Assembly: GCA_021325495.1 (NCBI GenBank)
Contig: JAJPGZ010000003.1
Location: 124,001 to 188,000 of the forward strand
From: Spartobacteria bacterium
GTDB taxonomy: Bacteria; Verrucomicrobiota; Verrucomicrobiia; Chthoniobacterales; UBA10450
Direction of reading: 5' to 3'
DNA: 64,000 bases
The position numbers and the translations under genes were made by a program. The first letter of the stretch is position 1. Each line of letters starts with the position of its first letter. Shown here piece by piece: positions 60,623-64,000 of the stretch. The notes under the pieces are model-generated. The model searched no databases. It was not told the origin of the DNA and saw only the letters and a program-made list of their open reading frames with translations.

Positions 60623-61996
60623 TCACTTCAGCCCACTCAACAAAAGTTCCGCGTTCGTTTTCGTCGCCTCGAGATTGTCGATGAGTTTCTCCATCGCTTC
60701 GATGGGCGGCAATTGCGCCATCGCTTTGCGCAACAACTGCACTCGCTCCCATTCGTCCGGATGATACAACAACTCTTCGCGTCGCGTCGCCGACATCATC
60801 GGATGAATCGCCGGATAAAGCCGCTTCTCCTGCAAACCGCGATCGAGATGCAGCTCCATGTTTCCTGTGCCTTTGAATTCCTCGAAAATAACCTGGTCCA
60901 TGCGGCTGCCGGTTTCAGTCAACGCTGTCGCCAGGATCGTTAGGCTGCCGCCTTCTTCGGCGTTGCGCGCCGACCCGAAAAATTTCTTCGGCTTCGTTAG
61001 GGCTTTTGATTCCACGCCGCCGGACATGGTCCTCCCCTTCCCCGGCTGCATGTTGTTATACCCGCGCGACAATCGCGTGATGCTGTCGAGAAGAATCACG
61101 ACATCTTTCTTCATCTCGACCAAACGTTTCGCGCGTTCGAGCACCACCTCCGCCACTTGCACATGTCGATGTACGTGTTCGTCGAAGTTCGAATGGTAAA
61201 TCTGGCAATCGATCTCGCGCTCGAGATCGGTCACTTCTTCCGGGCGCTCATCCACCAGCAACAAAATCAAAACGATCTCGGGATGATTCACCCGGATCGC
61301 CTTCGCGATTTCCTTGAGCAAAATCGTTTTACCCACGCGCGGCGGCGCCACAATCAAACCGCGCTGACCGCGGCCTAACGGCGCCAGCAAATCGACCGCG
61401 CGCGCGCTAATCGATTTGGTCTTCGAATTTTCCAGGATGATGCGGCCCTGCGGAAATTGCGGCGTGAGCTTTTCGAAATCGGTCCCCTGCTTCCACTCGC
61501 TCACCGGCTGGCCTTCCACATGCGTGATAAGATCGACAACGAACGTTTTCTCGCGCTCGCGCGGCAAGCGCACCTTTCCCGCGATCTGCTGCGCCGGGCG
61601 CAACTCATATTGCTGAATGGTCGCGCGCGGAACTGCCACTTCTTCCGGCACCGGCAAAAAGTTCGTCTCCGGATACCGCAACGTTCCGATTCCCGATTCC
61701 GGATTGAAATCGACAAAACCTTCCACCGTCACTTCTCCTCCGCGTTTCAAAGCTTCGCGCACAAGATCGACAATCTGAAAATGACGCGATCGCGCCGAAT
61801 ACAAACGCACATCAAGCTCGCGCGCGAGATCGTGCAACTGCTTCGGCGAAAACTTCAGCAGATCATTCACCCGTATCGGCGGCGGTGGCGGCCGTTGTTC
61901 TTCTGTAGCGGCCGCCGTCCCGGCGGCAGACTGTTCAACTGTGCCGCCGGGGACGGCGGCCTCTACAGAACTCTCGTTCGTTACGTCGTCGTCCAT
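60623..61996 (-). CDS. rho: transcription termination factor Rho
   Basis: 457 residues. RNA-dependent hexameric ATPase. N-terminal helical domain (LKFSPKQLHDLARELDVRLYSARSRH), RNA-binding cold-shock part (VEGFVDFNPESGIGTLRYPETNF), P-loop LIVAPPRVGKTILLKEIA and the Q-/R-loop SITRLSRGYNN. The first 45 residues are variable; residues about 11-33 are encoded by a TGTAG-type hairpin pair (61903-61969). It overlaps the end of coaE by 16 bases. Confidence 0.96.
   Translation of the reverse strand: MDDDVTNESSVEAAVPGGTVEQSAAGTAAATEEQRPPPPPIRVNDLLKFSPKQLHDLARELDVRLYSARSRHFQIVDLVREALKRGGEVTVEGFVDFNPESGIGTLRYPETNFLPVPEEVAVPRATIQQYELRPAQQIAGKVRLPREREKTFVVDLITHVEGQPVSEWKQGTDFEKLTPQFPQGRIILENSKTKSISARAVDLLAPLGRGQRGLIVAPPRVGKTILLKEIAKAIRVNHPEIVLILLLVDERPEEVTDLEREIDCQIYHSNFDEHVHRHVQVAEVVLERAKRLVEMKKDVVILLDSITRLSRGYNNMQPGKGRTMSGGVESKALTKPKKFFGSARNAEEGGSLTILATALTETGSRMDQVIFEEFKGTGNMELHLDRGLQEKRLYPAIHPMMSATRREELLYHPDEWERVQLLRKAMAQLPPIEAMEKLIDNLEATKTNAELLLSGLK
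61903..61969. repeat. TGTAG-type hairpin pair inside rho
   Basis: TGTAGCGGCCGCCGTCCCGG at the left is mirrored by CCGGGGACGGCGGCCTCTAC at the right. It lies in frame in the N-terminal linker of rho and encodes EAAVPGGTVEQSAAGTAAAT on the minus strand. It is related to the hairpins at 12298, 21078 and 52553. Confidence 0.75.
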
Positions 61997-62592
61997 TTTT
62001 CTGTCTGCCAAAGATCGACAAGCAACTTCGCCTGTGCCTTGAGCACATCGCGCCCGCCGTCGTTCCAAACAACGTGATCGGCCTGTGAAATCTTTTTCGT
62101 TAACGGCATTTGTGAATTGATCATTTGTTCCGCGTCATCGCGCGTCATCTTCGCCCGCGCCATCAAACGCTCGCGCTGGATCTCGGGCGCGCACGCCACC
62201 ACCACCACGCGGTCGCACAAGGTTTCTCCTCCGGTTTCATAAAGCAGCGGAATGTCGGCAAAAAAATAATCGTTCGGCGAATGGCGATGGCTTTGCGCTT
62301 CGGCGCTCCAACGACGGCGAATGCGTGGATGGAGAATCTTTTCGAGCGCACTTCGTCGGTCCGCGCTCGCGAATACTATGGCGCGGAGTTGCTCCCGATT
62401 CAACTCGTTACCCGAAAAAACATCGCGGCCAAATTCGCGGGCGAGCTCTTCTTTGACCTCCGCAAGATCGACAACTTCACGCGCGGCCACATCAGCGTTG
62501 AAAATTTTCGCATTCGGCAAAAACTCGCGCAGACATTCGCAAAATGCCGATTTACCTGTGGCGATGCCGCCGGTGATTCCGATTGCGGGCAT
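61981..62592 (-). CDS. coaE: dephospho-CoA kinase
   Basis: 203 residues. Last step of coenzyme A synthesis. P-loop IGITGGIATGKSAFCE near the N-terminus, NADVAAREVV, FADIPLLYETGG and ERLMARAKMTRDDAEQ, all as in CoaE. The 3' end overlaps the start of rho, so they are coupled. 10-mer copies encode VVDLAEV and LVDLWQ. Confidence 0.94.
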   Translation of the reverse strand: MPAIGITGGIATGKSAFCECLREFLPNAKIFNADVAAREVVDLAEVKEELAREFGRDVFSGNELNREQLRAIVFASADRRSALEKILHPRIRRRWSAEAQSHRHSPNDYFFADIPLLYETGGETLCDRVVVVACAPEIQRERLMARAKMTRDDAEQMINSQMPLTKKISQADHVVWNDGGRDVLKAQAKLLVDLWQTEKWTTT

Positions 62593-62612
62593 CGGTTCGA
62601 GCTGGTTAGGCG

Positions 62613-64000
62613 CTATTTCTTATACAGCGGAACTTCGGGCAACTGCGGCGGCTCGATGCTGCCTTCGCGTTCTTCTTCCTCTTCCTGATTGTTGAAAGGA
62701 AGGCCGCCTGGCGTAACGAGGCGCGCGGTCACGAAGATGACGAGGTTGCGTTTGATGTGTTGATCGACATTCGTGCGGAACAATCGCCCGACTATCGGAA
62801 TGTCACCGATGATCGGCGTGCGGTCCTCGACCTTTTGCACGTCTTCGCGCATCAATCCGCCGAGCACGACCGTCTGCCCGTCCCACACGCTCACACTCGT
62901 CGTAACTTTGCGCGCGCTGAAGATGGGCTGATTGATGACGTTCGGCGTTAAAATGTTCGTGATCGGTTGGCCTAACAAGTTCGTCGTCGTCGTTTGAATC
63001 GGGCTGCCGTAGTTGATGAAGCCTTCGAACTCGACGACTTGCGGCACGAGATTCAGATCGATCGTGACACCATCAGGTCCGACGACCGGCTCCACTTCGA
63101 GCGTGACACCGGTGTTACGCGTTTCAAAAGCGGTCGGTGTCGTCGGCGTCACTGGGAAGGAACCGCTACTTCCGCCGCTGCTGCTGAATGCACCGGTGAT
63201 CGGGTTGAAAATTGTCGATCCGCCATTGCCGAAGTTGCTGCCAACAGTTTGCGGAATTTGTGGCGGCTGGAATTGCGTCGGGTATCGAAACTCGCGCACG
63301 ATTTCGATGACCGCCCGTTGGCCACTCTTCGTTGTGACGCGCGGCGCCGATAAAAGATCGACACCTTTCTTTTGATTCAACGCCCTAACGACCACTTGAA
63401 ATTGCGGATCGGTAAACACGCCGGCCAGTCCGAACATCGCGGGAGCGAGCGAGCTGGCGCCCATCGTCGGGAATAACAATGCGTCGATCGCGTTCGCGCT
63501 GATGGCAAGATTGCCGCTACGATTCCCACCGGTTGCAGGAAATTGCCCGACCGGCGTTCCGCCCGGCGCGACAAATGGAAAATCAGCCGGATTCGTCGCC
63601 GGCGAAGTTCCCGATGTGCCGCCGCCGCCGAAAACGCGATGTGATCCCGGCACATTGAATTGGCCTAACAACCAATCAAAGCCGAGCTCCTTCAAATTGT
63701 TTTGCGTGATCTCGACGAATTTCGATTCGATCTCGACCTGCTTCGGCCCGGACACATTGGCCTGCTCCACGATTGCATCGACCAGCTCGAGATTGTCCTG
63801 GGTGTTACGAACGATCAACCGGCTGCTTTGCGGAAGAAAATTCGCGCTCGCGCCGGGCGGGAATGCCACGCCCTGGCCTTCGAGAAAGTCTTTGGCGCCT
63901 TCACGATTTACGAGTTGATGGCCGCCGGTCGATTCGACGGTATCTTTCGCCGTGCCGCCACCACCGCCGACTTTCTGCACCGGTGCATTTAAAGTCGAAG
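62613..64000 (-). CDS. secretin, type IV pilus/type II secretion (partial)
   Basis: The frame runs past the right edge; about 462 C-terminal residues are visible. NLKELGFDWLLGQ and QKKGVDLLSAPRVTTKSGQ belong to the secretin core, and SVWDGQTVVLGGLMREDVQK with PIIGDIPIVGRLF is the secretin signature. It forms an outer-membrane ring. The form resembles the verrucomicrobial pilus secretin (Amuc_1098 type). It ends with an acidic EEEEERE and a PPQLPEVPLYKK tail. AAGATCGACA at 63354 encodes GVDLLS in the core. Confidence 0.9.
   Translation of the reverse strand, partial: STLNAPVQKVGGGGGTAKDTVESTGGHQLVNREGAKDFLEGQGVAFPPGASANFLPQSSRLIVRNTQDNLELVDAIVEQANVSGPKQVEIESKFVEITQNNLKELGFDWLLGQFNVPGSHRVFGGGGTSGTSPATNPADFPFVAPGGTPVGQFPATGGNRSGNLAISANAIDALLFPTMGASSLAPAMFGLAGVFTDPQFQVVVRALNQKKGVDLLSAPRVTTKSGQRAVIEIVREFRYPTQFQPPQIPQTVGSNFGNGGSTIFNPITGAFSSSGGSSGSFPVTPTTPTAFETRNTGVTLEVEPVVGPDGVTIDLNLVPQVVEFEGFINYGSPIQTTTTNLLGQPITNILTPNVINQPIFSARKVTTSVSVWDGQTVVLGGLMREDVQKVEDRTPIIGDIPIVGRLFRTNVDQHIKRNLVIFVTARLVTPGGLPFNNQEEEEEREGSIEPPQLPEVPLYKK

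Larger units (their letters stand above)
937..63363. repeat. scattered 10-mer AAGATCGACA/TGTCGATCTT (about 100 copies)
   Basis: Hand-read positions. As AAGATCGACA: 1750, 3130, 3390, 6514, 6814, 7198, 7797, 8180, 9122, 9464, 14554, 18591, 19177, 19414, 19798, 21182, 21854, 24939, 28515, 30169, 31374, 31402, 34672, 35077, 35575, 36101, 36923, 38339, 38859, 40458, 40774, 41507, 45057, 45744, 47586, 49994, 50437, 51636, 51926, 51941, 52680, 56023, 56754, 57508, 59362, 60139, 60331, 61529, 61763, 62011, 62464, 63354. As TGTCGATCTT: 937, 4379, 5256, 7065, 8400, 9856, 12902, 13543, 13642, 16627, 16642, 20862, 23885, 24298, 25632, 25845, 27006, 28766, 29825, 30382, 31867, 33091, 33600, 33616, 34139, 34722, 36085, 36718, 38557, 39781, 40746, 41205, 42452, 43063, 44120, 44314, 45815, 46676, 47637, 48070, 48346, 48595, 49174, 52411, 53530, 54667, 55353, 55368, 56897, 56930, 58417. 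The wider consensus is GCAAGATCGACAW. Confidence 0.95.
1587..63669. repeat. scattered word GCCTAACRA/TYGTTAGGC (about 60 copies)
   Basis: Approximate positions of the CCTAAC/GTTAGG core: 1588, 1774, 2019, 2762, 3234, 4098, 4952, 5882, 6397, 6675, 7665, 8242, 9299, 12208, 12420, 14003, 14463, 15400, 16536, 17217, 17891, 18077, 21329, 21812, 22655, 23164, 23449, 25376, 25799, 27437, 27547, 28128, 28619, 29715, 31817, 32011, 33108, 35286, 35513, 38373, 38606, 39244, 40859, 42675, 43220, 47890, 48428, 48701, 49094, 49463, 51080, 52180, 52873, 60193, 60935, 60998, 62972, 63384, 63662, plus looser forms. It fits the integron core RYYYAAC/GTTRRRY exactly. It often supplies the stop codon of a gene. 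Confidence 0.85.

Noticed and set aside
937-63363. 10-mer considered as a Chi or KOPS-type strand signal
   Set aside because: The two orientations are equally common and mixed along the window.

Overview
The window is a gene-dense, GC-rich bacterial chromosome segment. It has 68 protein-coding genes that I can support with varying confidence, one cut by the right edge. The gene set points to the Verrucomicrobiota, probably the Spartobacteria/Chthoniobacterales side. A CADD-type protein very like the chlamydial one supports this, as do a verrucomicrobial-looking secretin, an hpnD-like squalene/phytoene synthase, DUF2017 beside clpS, and many secreted or lipoprotein genes with outer-membrane character. 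The assignment is inference from protein content; no rRNA is present.

Layout. 0-5 kb: dnaX-ybaB, a membrane glycosyltransferase-like gene, a PHP phosphoesterase and two secreted proteins. 5-9 kb: an M23 peptidase between two long palindromic repeats, then the molybdopterin genes mog-moaC-moaA and a lipoprotein. 9-12.4 kb: a ubiD-type decarboxylase and a small chromosomal integron (attC site, one cassette gene, putative attI, intI). 12.4-21 kb: small lipoproteins, an hpnD-like gene, a membrane protein, lepB, lepA, an FHA protein, gluQ, a HAD phosphatase and a STAS protein. 21-29 kb: a large BNR-repeat protein, fabI, a glcD-type oxidase, a nuclease-fold protein and a LigD polymerase domain. 29-33 kb: two cupins and four response regulators without a kinase. 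33-42.5 kb: an oxidoreductase with a signal peptide, a threonine dehydratase, an msbA-like exporter, three glycosyltransferases and the CADD protein. 42.5-50.5 kb: a TreS-maltokinase fusion, an ECF sigma factor with a small partner, a DUF885 protein, DUF2017-clpS and ybeY. 50.6-64 kb: NDH-2, rpmI, an SRP RNA, tandem PaaK-like ligases, a MoeB-rhodanese fusion, LysM and FecR proteins, rnd, rho, coaE and a type IV pilus/type II secretin.

The most unusual feature is not a gene. The 10-mer AAGATCGACA (reverse TGTCGATCTT) occurs about 100 times, once per roughly 620 bases, almost equally on both strands and both inside and between genes. A random 10-mer would be expected well under once. A second word, GCCTAACRA (reverse TYGTTAGGC), occurs about 60 times and matches the integron core-site consensus. 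The first word behaves like the uptake sequences of Neisseria and Haemophilus or HIP1 of cyanobacteria. It is scattered, strand-balanced, tolerated in many reading frames, sometimes paired as a terminator-like palindrome, and absent in canonical form from the integron region. Several families of short hairpin repeats also sit at gene starts and inside coding sequences.
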